A DNA stretch of 64,000 bases, taken from Pontibacter flavimaris (GTDB lineage: Bacteria > Bacteroidota > Bacteroidia > Cytophagales > Hymenobacteraceae). Shown here piece after piece: positions 17,418 to 27,000 of this stretch. The notes beneath the pieces are model-generated. The model saw only the letters and a list, made by a program, of their open reading frames with translations, searched no databases and had not been told where the DNA came from. Each line of letters starts with the position of its first letter. Within the stretch, counting starts at the first letter, position 1. The position numbers and the translations under genes are program-made. The stretch lies in assembly GCF_001907195.1 (NCBI RefSeq), contig NZ_LVWA01000009.1:186001-250000 (forward strand), read 5' to 3'.

Positions 17418-17927
17418 ATGTCTGAAATTTTGCGGCTAAAGCACTGGCAGGTTTTTCTTATTCTGTTGTTCATCCAGCTTCTGAATAACTTTTCGTACAC
17501 GGATAACCATGCCGTGACGCAGGTATGTGTGACAGCAGGATATCTGCTGTTTTTATCGATGCTGCTTATCTATGGCCACCGTCTTTATGATTACCTCCCT
17601 CGGAAAGTAGAATTAAGTTATACTCTGTTTGTGCTTAACTGCTTCTTGTTGGCCGCGGTTGCTTTGGTTGCCCTGTTGTTAACAGGTAAGCCGGATGTTC
17701 AATTTACAGGGATTTACGCGTTGCCAGCCTTATACTTATTGTATGCGATGATACACGTTGTCGCTTTCCCTGCTAAGGTGCTGTGCTCCGCTGAGCTAAA
17801 AAGAGAGGCAAAAGCTGGAGAATACGCCGGCACCTTCTTTATGATTATTTTTTGGCCGTTCTGTATCTGGTTTGTTCAGCCAAGAGTTAATAATTTAATT
17901 AGGTACTACAAACCGGGGCTTGAGTAA
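17418..17927 (+). CDS. Small integral membrane protein, unknown function
   Basis: The 169-residue protein starts at the ATG at 17418, directly after an in-frame TTG. About four membrane segments are visible (WQVFLILLFIQLL, AGYLLFLSMLLIYG, FVLNCFLLAAVALVALLL, FFMIIFWPFCIWFV). A hydrophilic loop with KREAKAGEYAG lies before the last segment. I do not recognise the family. Base composition is more A/T-rich than the neighbouring genes, which may mean faster evolution or a different origin. It is followed by a terminator at 17981. Confidence 0.7.
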   Translation: MSEILRLKHWQVFLILLFIQLLNNFSYTDNHAVTQVCVTAGYLLFLSMLLIYGHRLYDYLPRKVELSYTLFVLNCFLLAAVALVALLLTGKPDVQFTGIYALPALYLLYAMIHVVAFPAKVLCSAELKREAKAGEYAGTFFMIIFWPFCIWFVQPRVNNLIRYYKPGLE

Positions 17928-17980
17928 GTTTAGGCGACATAAAGACGTTGAAGAAGTAAAGTTTTTAAAGTATAAAGTAG

Positions 17981-18015
17981 AAGGAGTAACGGCAGAAAAG
18001 CTGTTGCTCCTTTTT
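17981..18015 (+). terminator. Terminator after the small membrane protein gene
   Basis: AAGGAGTAAC (17981-17990) pairs with GTTGCTCCTT (18003-18012), with one G-U pair, and is followed by TTTTT. Confidence 0.75.
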
Positions 18016-18503
18016 ATGGTAAATTCTCTGTCGCGAGTTTTCAATTCGTGGTCATAAATGCCTGCAAGCTTTTAGCCTGCGTGAACAAGCGGTATACCTT
18101 TGCCAGTTAAAAATCGGCCTCATAAAGGGCCACGAGCTAAAAGCCGTATGTTGTCACAAGTCTTTTTTCAGAATAGACTCTTGTGTGAACAAGTATGACC
18201 AAGTAAGACAAACTATCCCCTTGAGGGGCTTTTAGGGAATAGTTTGCACTTACATTTTCACCGGTTCTTGCGCATACAAGCAGCCTGCTTTGTAGCGGAA
18301 CACCCCTGTAGTCCCCTCAAGGGGGCAATTCTTCAGGATCAGGCTAAAAATCCGCGGCAGCAGGTTTACTGTGTCGTGATCAACCCCTCTCTAACTCCCA
18401 AACTCTTTAACTCTCTAACTCTCTAACTCCCTGAGAGCATCTGTAAAATAAAATTCCTAACTTAAAGCCCTCTAACCAAACACTACTTCACCTTATTACG
18501 CAA
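18016..18503. other. Non-coding spacer with an inverted repeat and TTAACTC-type low-complexity run
   Basis: No credible gene is present. At about 18209-18248 CAAACTAT and ATAGTTTG flank a CCCCTTGAGGGG palindrome, forming a hairpin. A related CCCCTCAAGGGGG element lies near 18314. From 18389 to 18435 there is a repeated CTCTAACTC/CTTTAACTC run like those beside hemE and queA. Confidence 0.55.
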
Positions 18504-19931
18504 ATGCTGAACAAAACCAACCTACGCTGCCTGCTGGCGGCGGCTGCCGTCACGGTGTTTACCCTGCCGGCTATGGCGCAAAACTATGCCCAGGACTCCG
18601 CTACGATCAAGAAAATCTATGATAACGCCCTTACCAGCTACGAGAGTCATGATAACCTGCGCTTCCTGACCAAAAACATCGGTGCCCGCCTGAGTGGCTC
18701 GCCACAGGCTGCCGCCGCCGTGGAGTGGAGCCGCCAGGTGATGGAGAAGATGGACCTCGACACGGTGTACCTGCAGGAGGTGATGGTGCCGCATTGGGTG
18801 CGGGGCGAGAAGGAGATCGGCCGTGTGATCAACTCGAAACTGGTAGGCACCGTGGACATGAACATTCTGGCGCTGGGTGCATCAGTGGGTACAGGCAAGC
18901 AAGGGCTGAGCGCCGAGGTGGTGGAAGTGAAGAATTTTGAGGAGCTGGAAAAGCTCGGGAAGAAGAAGGTGAAGGGCAAGATCGTGTTTTTCAACCGTCC
19001 TTTCGACAATACCCACATCCATACGGGTTCAGCTTACGGAGCTGCGGTAGACCAGCGCGGCGGCGGACCTGTGGCAGCGGCAAAGCTCGGTGCGGTGGGT
19101 GTGCTGGTTCGCTCCATGACGAATGATATAAACGATGTGCCCCACACCGGCAGCACCCGCTACGAGGAGGGCGTGGAGAAGATTCCGGCGGCGGCCATCA
19201 GCACCAAACATGCCGAGCAGCTGAGCAGCTTGCTGAAGGACGACCCGAACCTGAGGTTTTACATGCGCATGACTTCTGAAACGCTGCCGGATGTGTTGTC
19301 TTATAACGTTATCGGGGAGATAAAAGGCACGGAGAAACCGGATGAGATCGTTCTGGTTGGCGGTCACCTGGACTCCTGGGATGTGGGCGAGGGCGCGCAC
19401 GACGATGGTACGGGCTGTATGCAGTCGATAGAGGTGCTGCGCCTGTTCAATGAGCTGGGCATCAAGCCGAAGCGCACCATTCGGGCGGTGCTGTTCATGA
19501 ACGAGGAGAACGGCCTGCGCGGCGGCGTGAAGTATGCCGAGGTAGCCAAGGCGAAAGGCGAGAAGCATGTGGCGGCCATTGAGTCGGATGCCGGCGGCTT
19601 TACGCCGCGCGGTTTCGGGCTGGATGGCTCAAAAGAGCAGCTGCAGGCAGTGCTGGCCTGGAAGCCGCTGCTGGCGCCTTACGGCCTGCACGACATTGCC
19701 CCGGGATACGGCGGCGCTGACATCGGCCCGCTAAAAGGGCAGGGCGCTGTAGCCTTGATCGGCTTTAAGCCGGATTCGCAACGTTACTTTGATTACCACC
19801 ACACCGAGATTGACACCTTTGAGCAAGTGAACCGCCGCGAGATGCAACTGGGTGCCGCTTCCATGGCCTCGCTGGCATACCTGCTTTCGGAGTATGGCCT
19901 GAACACTGGCACGGCGAAGGTGCAGAAGTAG
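18504..19931 (+). CDS. Secreted M28 family zinc aminopeptidase/carboxypeptidase Q-like
   Basis: The 475-residue protein has a signal peptide (cleavage near PAMAQ, residue 26), an inserted PA-like domain (about 130-255), then the M28 peptidase core. Metal ligands are visible in order: His288 in GGHLDSWD, Asp300 in HDDGTG, Glu334/335 in MNEENG, Asp362 in ESDAGG and His432 in the DYHHTEID segment. Such enzymes remove residues or dipeptides from peptide ends outside the cytoplasm. It fits with the DPP IV, M14 and S15 enzymes in this window as part of peptide scavenging. The gene stands alone, with a terminator at 19960. Confidence 0.9.
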   Translation: MLNKTNLRCLLAAAAVTVFTLPAMAQNYAQDSATIKKIYDNALTSYESHDNLRFLTKNIGARLSGSPQAAAAVEWSRQVMEKMDLDTVYLQEVMVPHWVRGEKEIGRVINSKLVGTVDMNILALGASVGTGKQGLSAEVVEVKNFEELEKLGKKKVKGKIVFFNRPFDNTHIHTGSAYGAAVDQRGGGPVAAAKLGAVGVLVRSMTNDINDVPHTGSTRYEEGVEKIPAAAISTKHAEQLSSLLKDDPNLRFYMRMTSETLPDVLSYNVIGEIKGTEKPDEIVLVGGHLDSWDVGEGAHDDGTGCMQSIEVLRLFNELGIKPKRTIRAVLFMNEENGLRGGVKYAEVAKAKGEKHVAAIESDAGGFTPRGFGLDGSKEQLQAVLAWKPLLAPYGLHDIAPGYGGADIGPLKGQGAVALIGFKPDSQRYFDYHHTEIDTFEQVNRREMQLGAASMASLAYLLSEYGLNTGTAKVQK

Positions 19932-19959
19932 GTTTGAGGCGTGGAAGTATAAATTAGCT

Positions 19960-19988
19960 AGGGCCGCTCATTCGAGCGGCCCTTTGCG
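19960..19988 (+). terminator. Terminator of the M28 peptidase gene
   Basis: AGGGCCGCTC (19960-19969) pairs with GAGCGGCCCT (19974-19983) around ATTC, followed by a short T-rich tail. Confidence 0.75.
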
Positions 19989-20133
19989 TTTTCGGTTCTG
20001 GCAGCTAGCTTTCCTGGCGCAAGTCTTCAGACTTATTTCCAGGTGGTGATGCCGAGTCTCTGACTTGACTGGCTTGGAAAGGCATACTTATCTTGGGCCA
20101 TACTTTCCTTGGCGCAAGCCTTACTTTATACTT

Positions 20134-20565
20134 CTCTGGCGCAAGCGTCCGCTTGTGCCTCTCTTTAGCCCCTGCTTCCTTCCGCTTGAACTAAGCTATA
20201 CTTACTAGCCGCTGCTGACCCTCTAGTTTCCACAAGCCTACTGTTGCATCTCATACTTTGGTTCCCTCAAGCCCGAGAGGGCTCGTCCTTTGGCATCGCG
20301 CTGTGTTCCCTCCTGCCTCCGCTGCGCTACGGCTGCCCTTGACGGGCACCGGATCTCACAAGGCGCTCAACCCAAGGACTGGGCTCAGTTCGATAGCCAC
20401 CTTTTTGTCATCTCGACCTTTGGGAGAGATCTCTGTAGAATTCCCAATAGATCTCTCGCTGCTCGAGATGACAGGGAAAGGAGTAAGTATGGCTCCCCTC
20501 CTTAGACTATCGAGAACGCGAGTTCGAAGGTAGCGAGCATAGCTCTGAGGGGTAGGGGTGGTTGG
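20134..20565. repeat. Dispersed intergenic element, copy 1 (palindromic TCATCTCGA core)
   Basis: This block is clearly related, in the same orientation and order, to 35208-35690. Shared blocks are CTGGCGCAAGCGTCCGCTTG, CTTCCTTCCGCTTGA, CTCAAGCCCGAG, a tract ending in TTTGGCATCGCGCTGTG, TCACAAGGCGCTCAAC and the palindrome. In the palindrome TGTCATCTCGA (20406-20416) pairs with TCGAGATGACA (20463-20473), and GAGAGATCT (20424-20432) with AGATCTCTC (20449-20457). It ends with a CCCCTCCTT/GGGGTAGGGGTGG module. A short open frame inside it recurs in copy 2, but I consider this a by-product. It resembles the REP-like palindromes known from Bacteroidota genomes. Confidence 0.8.
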
Positions 20566-20845
20566 ATTTCGTAGCCAGTAGCCTCAGCTTCCCCTCCCTT
20601 CCCACAGGATCCTTTCAGGATGACAGAAAAGTGATGACAGAAAAAGTAGCAAGTATGATTCCTTTCCTCAGACTCCCCAGAACGAGAGTTCGAAGCTAGT
20701 AAGCGTAGGCGCTGAGGGGCAGGGGTGGTTGGACGCGGCACTAAGGTCCTATACATTCAGGAACCATGCAAATCCTGATGCAGACAAGCATCAAAGAAGA
20801 GCCAGCGGACAAAGTATAACCCCGCATCAACCTGAAATCCAGTTC
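20566..20845. other. Spacer with degenerate repeat modules, no gene
   Basis: At about 20655-20735 there is another copy of the CCTCAGA...CTGAGGGGCAGGGGTGGTTGG module seen at the end of the dispersed element. The rest, up to the queA stop, contains no credible frame on either strand. Confidence 0.5.
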
Positions 20846-22057
20846 CTACGGCAGCAGCAAGGAGCTATCTCCGTAGCTCAGGAAGCGGTAATCATGTGCC
20901 AGGGCGTGCCGGTATACGTTGCGCCAGTTCTCCCCGATCAGGGCCGACACGAGTAAAAGCAGCGTGCTCTCCGGCTGGTGGAAGTTCGTTACCAATCCCT
21001 GGCACATCCTGAACGTGTAACCCGGTGCAATGATGATCTGGGTGCTGGCGTGCAAATGGTCAACACGCTGGCGATCCATGTAATCAAGCAGGGCCTGCAG
21101 GGCTTCTGTGGCAGACGGCGGATTTATACTTTCGTAGGCCTGCCACTGGCTTACGTGCAGCTCCTGCGGCGGCAGTTCAGGTTGCTGCAGCACCTTGGCG
21201 CCCAGCCAAAATATACTTTCCAGGCTACGCATGCTGGTGGTGCCCACCGGAATAACAGGCTTGCCCTGCTGCTGCAGAAGCCGTTCAAGTATACGTTTGC
21301 TGATGTATAACTGCTCGGCGTGCATCTCGTGCGTTTCCATCGTGTCAGACTTAACCGGCTTAAAGGTTCCCGCGCCCACGTGCAGCGTCAGGTAGGCGGT
21401 GGCTATACTTTGGGATGCCAGCGCGGCCAGCACGCGGTCCGTAAAGTGCAGGCCGGCGGTTGGGGCGGCCACGGCGCCTTTCTGGTTGGCGTAGATGGTC
21501 TGGTAACGGGTATGGTCGTCGGGGGTGAGGTCGCGGTTGAGGTAAGGGGGCAGGGGCAGCCGGCCGCAGCGCTCCAGCACCTCGGCAAAGGTAAGTTCAG
21601 CGGGCTCCCACGTGAAACGAATCAGAAAATGGCCTTCCTGCTGCGCCTCGCGCTCCGCCTGCAGCATGCCGCCTTCAAAGTATAAACGCACGGGGCCGCT
21701 CTTCCAGCGCTTGTTGTTGCCCACCAGGCACTTCCAGGTGCTGTGGCCGGTTTGCTGCATGGCCAGTTGCACCTCGCGGTGCGGCGCCACGGGCTCCAGG
21801 CAGAAAATCTCCACCAAGCCGCCGGTTTCTTTCTGCAGCAGCAGCCTGGCCTGCACCACCCGGGTATCGTTAAACACCAGCAGCGTGTGCGGCGGCAGCA
21901 GGGCAGGCAGGTCGGTAAAAGTATGATCTGTGATTTGGCCCTTCTGGTAGAGCAGCAGCCTGGACTGGTCGCGCTCCGGCAGCGGAAATTTGGCGATGCG
22001 CTCCTCTGGCAGCTCGTACACAAAATCCTTTATCGCCAGTTTCTTCGGGTCGGCCAT
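20846..22057 (-). CDS. queA: tRNA preQ1(34) S-adenosylmethionine ribosyltransferase-isomerase QueA
   Basis: The 403-residue protein shows QueA motifs: DFVYELPEERIAKFPLPERDQSRLL (11-35), FNDTRVVQARLL, the YQTIYANQKGAVAAPTAGLHF segment, LHVGAGTFKPVKSD and the C-terminal TNFHQPESTLLLLVSALIG. The enzyme transfers and rearranges the ribose of SAM onto preQ1 in tRNA to give epoxyqueuosine. It is longer than the E. coli enzyme (~356), mainly through inserts in the second half. No other queuosine genes are adjacent. The start at 22057 keeps the conserved N-terminus. Confidence 0.95.
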   Translation of the reverse strand: MADPKKLAIKDFVYELPEERIAKFPLPERDQSRLLLYQKGQITDHTFTDLPALLPPHTLLVFNDTRVVQARLLLQKETGGLVEIFCLEPVAPHREVQLAMQQTGHSTWKCLVGNNKRWKSGPVRLYFEGGMLQAEREAQQEGHFLIRFTWEPAELTFAEVLERCGRLPLPPYLNRDLTPDDHTRYQTIYANQKGAVAAPTAGLHFTDRVLAALASQSIATAYLTLHVGAGTFKPVKSDTMETHEMHAEQLYISKRILERLLQQQGKPVIPVGTTSMRSLESIFWLGAKVLQQPELPPQELHVSQWQAYESINPPSATEALQALLDYMDRQRVDHLHASTQIIIAPGYTFRMCQGLVTNFHQPESTLLLLVSALIGENWRNVYRHALAHDYRFLSYGDSSLLLP

Positions 22058-22066
22058 GTAGTCAGT

Positions 22067-22257
22067 TAAGAGTTAAGAGTTAAGAGTTAAGAGTGATGAG
22101 TGAAGAGTGATGAGTTAGAGGCAAATTTGGTTTAAAGTATAGATATAGATAAAGAATTGGCGCCTGTAAATCGTTTGATTGTAATTGATTTACGGTTCAG
22201 TACAGGAACATTTATTGTCCCGGCACTTGCAACTCTTAACTCATCACTCTTAACTCA
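22067..22257. repeat. Inverted low-complexity TTAAGAG/CTCTTAA repeats between queA and DUF2721-like gene
   Basis: At 22067-22095 the 7-mer GTTAAGA repeats in tandem, followed by GAGTGATGAG variants to 22125. At 22228-22257 the complement CTCTTAACTCATCACTCTTAACTC appears. The two edges can fold back on each other across a ~100-bp A/T-rich centre. The structure could act as a terminator-like hairpin or be repeat debris. Confidence 0.6.
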
Positions 22258-22263
22258 AATAGT

Positions 22264-22663
22264 TTATTCCTGAACTGTTTCCTGCAGGTCGTTCAACTCC
22301 AGCTCCAGCGCCTTCACCGAGATCTGTATTTCGCGGATGGCCAGCGCCAGGGAGATCAGCATCATCAGCAGGCTGAAAGCAAAAACATACTTACCCGCCA
22401 CTACATAATCAGCAAAAAGCAGAAACATGCAGAGCACGCAGCCAAACATGCTCAGGCTGCCAAAGGTGCATGTTCCGGATCAGGAGCAGGCGCTCGCGCA
22501 GGTTCTCTATCTGGCCGTATACCTGCTGGTTGCGGGAGGTGGCGTAGCGGTCCTTCAGGCTGCGGATAAGCGCGGCCAGCCCCAGAAAGCGGTTGGTAAA
22601 GGCCAGCAGCAGCAACGAGAGCGCCGGGAACAGCAGGGCGGGTGTGGTCAGGCTTATTTCCAT
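22264..22663 (-). pseudogene. DUF2721-like membrane protein interrupted by a frameshift
   Basis: Two overlapping minus-strand frames together read as one ~132-residue protein. The first (from the ATG at 22663) gives PALLFPALSLLLLAFTNRFL and on to LRERLLLIRNM. The second gives TFGSLSMFGCVLCMFLLFAD through SVKALELELNDL. The join lies near 22467-22470, where one extra base (or two missing) breaks the frame just after RNM. Two membrane segments with a basic linker and a final coiled helix fit the DUF2721 family. Whether this is a true mutation, a sequencing error or programmed frameshifting cannot be decided here. The next upstream gene ends 14 nt away, so the two are probably co-transcribed. Confidence 0.7.
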
Positions 22664-22677
22664 GGGTTATACTTTTG

Positions 22678-23220
22678 TCATAGGCTTTTAAGGAAGTCCT
22701 CGTCCAGCGGCTCTGCGTCGTCGTCATCCTCGGTGTTGTGCGGGGCGTCCCAGTCCACTTCATTTAAAAGCTCCAGCCCTTCCATAATCAGCTCGTCCAG
22801 TTCCTCCTTGGTGCCCGCGTCCAGGGTGAGCTCGAACAAGTGCAGGATCTCTTCACGCTGCGGGTTCACAAAGATCTCATGGTACAGGTTATCGAACGAG
22901 GCGATACGTTTCTGCACGATCTTGTCAATCTCGCGGGTGTTTTTGGCCTTTACCGCCTCCTGCAGCACCTCCAGCACTTCTTTGCTCTTTTCGTTCTCGG
23001 CCAGGCGCAGAAACGCCTTCACAAACGCGATGGCCACGCCCAGGCGCAGGCGCTCGAATCGGTAGCTCAACTGCTCCCTGCTGCTGCCCGCGGAGAACTT
23101 GGCCTCCCGCAGGGTGCGTTCCAGCTCGGTGTACACGGTGGCGGCTCCTTCCTCAAACACAGGAGGGTTGGGGCTGTCGAAGGCGGTTTCTAGTAGCAGT
23201 TCAAAGCTTCTGGCGCTCAT
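22678..23220 (-). CDS. Conserved-looking hypothetical acidic helical protein
   Basis: The 180-residue protein is predicted mostly helical, with the internal stretch SYRFERLRLGVAIAFVKAFL and a very acidic C-terminus (NTEDDDDAEPLDEDFLKSL). It has no signal peptide, Cys pair or membrane segment. I do not recognise the family. Codon use matches neighbouring housekeeping genes, and a TACCTTTG promoter element lies at 23262-23255 upstream of the ATG at 23220, so it is very likely a real gene. The DUF2721-like gene follows 14 nt after its stop. Confidence 0.75.
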   Translation of the reverse strand: MSARSFELLLETAFDSPNPPVFEEGAATVYTELERTLREAKFSAGSSREQLSYRFERLRLGVAIAFVKAFLRLAENEKSKEVLEVLQEAVKAKNTREIDKIVQKRIASFDNLYHEIFVNPQREEILHLFELTLDAGTKEELDELIMEGLELLNEVDWDAPHNTEDDDDAEPLDEDFLKSL

Positions 23221-23254
23221 GGCAGGTATGGGTTAGCATCTGAAAATAAGACTG

Positions 23255-23262
23255 CAAAGGTA
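23255..23262 (-). promoter_or_regulatory. Predicted -7 promoter element of the 180-residue hypothetical gene
   Basis: The minus strand reads TACCTTTGCAG, matching TAnnTTTG, about 35 nt before the ATG at 23220. No clear -33 TTTG is visible. Confidence 0.45.
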
Positions 23263-24039
23263 ACAGTTTATACTTTCTTTCACCATGCCTTGTTCGCTAC
23301 CGGCAACAAACCCGACATCTCCGCTTTTTAGTACTCAATTTTCCAGGGTAAGGCCCGTGCAACACTTACTGTGTATTGTATTTTGTTTAGTATGATTTGA
23401 CCAAGTTTGAACGTGAGGCCGGATTTTTATCTTAACGATAGCACTGGGACGTGCCACCTGTATTAGGAAGATGTTGATAAGTGGGCTTTGGTCGTGCTAT
23501 GTTATACTTTAAATTATTTGAAAGTATAGTTATAGTTACGTTTCACAAGGTTTATTGATTTTTATATATATTGATATTGTATTGCTTGCGATACGTGTAA
23601 TAGCTTTATTTGTTCTGTAGTTTGCTGAAAATGTTTTAGACTGCGTGATCTGCAGGTTTGTGCGCCGGAGTCGTTGCGCATGGTTTGCACAGAATTGATG
23701 GACGCTTCCGGAATAGGAGCCGGGCGCAGGTAGCGCCGACGGACGCAGAGAGGATTCAGAAAGTGCAACAGTGGCTGTAGTGGGACAGGGAATGTTGCGC
23801 AAGGCCAGGATTGGACATTGACGGCAGGAGGGAAGTGGATGAGTGGCAACGCATACTTCTATTCGGGAGGATTATAGCTGGAATATAATATAATTATGCC
23901 AGTACTGTATCGAAACGAAGGTGCAGAATAAATAGCACAGGTTTACAGCTACAGCGTGTCAGATCCGGCAGTAAGCTGAGTACACCTTAAATCAACAAAG
24001 TATCCAAAGTATAAAAATGCTATAGTTTAAACAGAGCTT
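23263..24039. other. Long A/T-rich spacer upstream of the giant adhesin
   Basis: About 780 bp without a credible gene. The minus-strand frames around 23536-23849 have poor composition and are judged spurious. The region presumably holds the promoter and a long leader for the adhesin-PorP pair, but I could not assign a convincing TTTG/TAnnTTTG pair. AAGTATA copies occur at about 23505-23530 and near 24007. Confidence 0.5.
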
Positions 24040-27000
24040 ATGATAACAACCTCTACTCAAAGACGTTCCTTCTTGTTTGCCATTTGCCTGCTAGGGGTGT
24101 TGCAGCTTGCAACGTCCCTTGGTGCGTTTGCGCAAGGAAAGAATGATGTGCCGACCTTTACAGTAGACCTGCGGGGGAAGCCAAATGGTGTCTGGAATTC
24201 GGGTGAAGTAGCCAGGAACGGGCAGCTCTGTGGCGTTCCCAATAATGAGAACTGTATTCAGTTTGAGATCATCCTGGATAAGAACGCCGAACAAATGGAG
24301 TTCGACATTGTGGGAGGTCCGGTGCCTTCCGGATCCATGTATTACCAGATTGGTTGTGGAACAAGTTATGCCGTTGGCGAACCGATCTGCGTGAATGTTT
24401 CCGAAACGATCGTCCTGACGCTGTGTATGCCCGGAAATGCCAAGGGTATTTTTGAGATCAGGTCTCTTGCCTCTTTTGTGCCGCAGGCCGATGTCTCGGT
24501 TACGGCGGGTTGCTCGGCTACCCTGATAGCGCCATTGTCTTTCGAGCCGGGAACCATTAAATGGAGAGACATCACCTATAACGGCACCTATGACAAGTAC
24601 CTGAGTTTCCCGAACGGCGACACCAAGCCGCTTGTAACACCGGACGCGAGCGCCCCGGCCTATGTAGACTATGAGGTGACCGGCACAACGGTAGCGACAA
24701 AATGCCCGGGCAGGTTTGCTTCCGACGTGGTGCGTGTATACTTCTACCCGCCACCAACCATCACCGTTGGCCCAACCCCTGCCATCATCTGTCCCGGTAG
24801 CAGTGGCGTTGCGCTGACGGGCGCGGTAACCGGCGGCGACGGCAACTGGGAGTATATCTGGACAGACCCTGCCGGAAACGTAGTAGGCAACCAGATGAAC
24901 TACACGGCCACTACCGTAGGAACCTACAAGTTCGAAGTAAGAAATATAAACTACCCGAACTGCCGCGAGTTCTCGGCCACGGTGGATGTGGTATCCGACC
25001 TGGCGGCAAACGCCGGGCCGGACCAGTTGGTGTGTTCGCAGAGTCCGGTGCAACTGGCCGGAACGATTACAGCGGCCACCGGCGGCATCTGGAGTGGGGG
25101 CGGCGGCACCTTTAGCCCGAGCAACACCGCCCTGAACGCGGTCTATACTCCAACGGCAGCTGAAATTGCGGCTGGGTCTGTTAAACTGACGCTTACCTCC
25201 ACGGGCAACGGCTCCTGTACGGCCGTGAAAGATGACGTGCTGATCACGTTCTACCCGATCGACGTGGCGCTGACGGGCACGCCGGTTATCTGTAACGGCA
25301 CCCTCGGCACGATCACGGCTAAGGTAACGGGCGGCAGCGGCACTATTGCGTACAAGTGGAGCTCCGGGCAAACCACCGCCACCATTACGGGCGTGGCTGC
25401 CGGCACTTACACCGTTACCGTTACGGACGGGAAGAGCTGCGCCATCACTAAGTCATTTACTGTAACCCAGGTAAATGGCCCGACCGGCTTCACCATAAAT
25501 GCCACCCAGGAAACCTGCGGAAGCAGCAACGGCAGCGTAACGGTAAGCGGCGTGACAGGCGGAACATCCCCTTACAAGTATAGCGCAGACGGCAAAACCT
25601 ACCAGACAGGCACAACGCTTGCTGGCCTGGCTGCCGGCAACTATACCATTTATGTGATGGATGCCAATGGCTGTACAACTACCAAAAGCGTTACGATCTC
25701 CAACGTAGCCGGACCAACGGCGGTAACTGCTGCCACTGCTCCGGCCTCCTGCGCCAACAACGACGGCAGCATTACAGTGGGTAATGCAACTGGCGGCACG
25801 GCTCCTTATAAGTATAGTATAAACGGAAGTACCTTCCAGACATCTACCAGCTTTACAGGCTTGGCGGCTGGTACTTATACTGTCACGGCACAGGATGCAA
25901 ACCTGTGTACAGTCACAACAACCGTCACTGTAGCGAAAGTAACCCTGACAGCCTTTACGGCTACTCCTGCTTCTTCTACCTGCGGCGAGAGCAATGCAAG
26001 TATAACTGTGAGCAATGTTAAGGGCGGCATCGCCCCCTTATACTATAGCATTGACGGAAAGAACTTCCAGACAAACGCCACGCTTTCAGGGCTGGCAGCG
26101 GGTAACTACACCGTTACTGTGCGGGACTCGAGAGGCTGTATCCTGACCAAAGCGGTAACGGTTGGCAACATTGCCGGACCGACAGACCTGACGGCGACTG
26201 CCAAGGCCTCTACCTGCGGCAACAGCAACGCCGAGATCACGGTAACAGGCGTAACGGGCGGCACCGGCACGTATACCTATAGTATAGACGGTGCCACCTT
26301 TAAGACCGCATCGAGCTTCACAGGCTTGGCGGCCGGCAACTATATCGTTTATGTAAAAGACGGAAACGGCTGTATCTACTCAGAGGCAGTGGCCCTGACC
26401 GACATTGCCGGTCCGGCGTTTACAGCAACTGCCACCTCTTCTACCTGCGGCGCCAGCAACGGCCGTATCAGCATCAGTGGCGTAACGGGCGGAACCGCTC
26501 CTTATACCTATAGCAAGGATGGATCAACCTTTCAGGATGCAGCTTCCTTCACGGGCTTAGCGGCCGGTACCTACAACATCACTGTTAAGGATGCCAATGG
26601 TTGCTCCCTGGTGAAGGCTGTAACGGTAACCGACGTTGCCGGACCAAGCGATTTCGCGTTGGCAGCTAAGTCCTCTACCTGCGGCGCCAGCAACGGCAGC
26701 ATTACCGTAGGTACCGTAACCGGCGGAACATCGACTTATACTTATAGCATAGATGGCAAGACTTTTCAGACCTCGGCTACCTTCGGGAGCCTGCGCGCCG
26801 GCGAGTATACCATCACGGTGAGGGATCGTAACCTGTGCGTGATCGCTAAGAAAATAACGGTGACGGATGTGGCTGGCCCAACCAACCTGGCGGCTTCTTC
26901 CAAGTCGTCTACCTGCGGCAGTAGCAACGGCGAACTGACCGTAACCGGCGTAACCGGCGGCACGGCGCCTTATACTTACAGTAAGGATGGCGTGAACTTC

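Noticed and set aside
20258..20533. 91-residue frame also present in similar form at 35414-35635
   Set aside because: The recurrence comes from the dispersed non-coding element; both frames cross its palindromes and neither has protein features.
19932..20845. Possible insertion sequence in a ~900-bp gene-free region
   Set aside because: No transposase frame and no clear target duplication; the content is explained by palindromic repeat families.
24091..25371. 426-residue minus-strand open frame within the giant adhesin gene
   Set aside because: Antisense shadow; Arg/Gly-rich composition without motifs, whereas the plus strand has a signal peptide and repeats.
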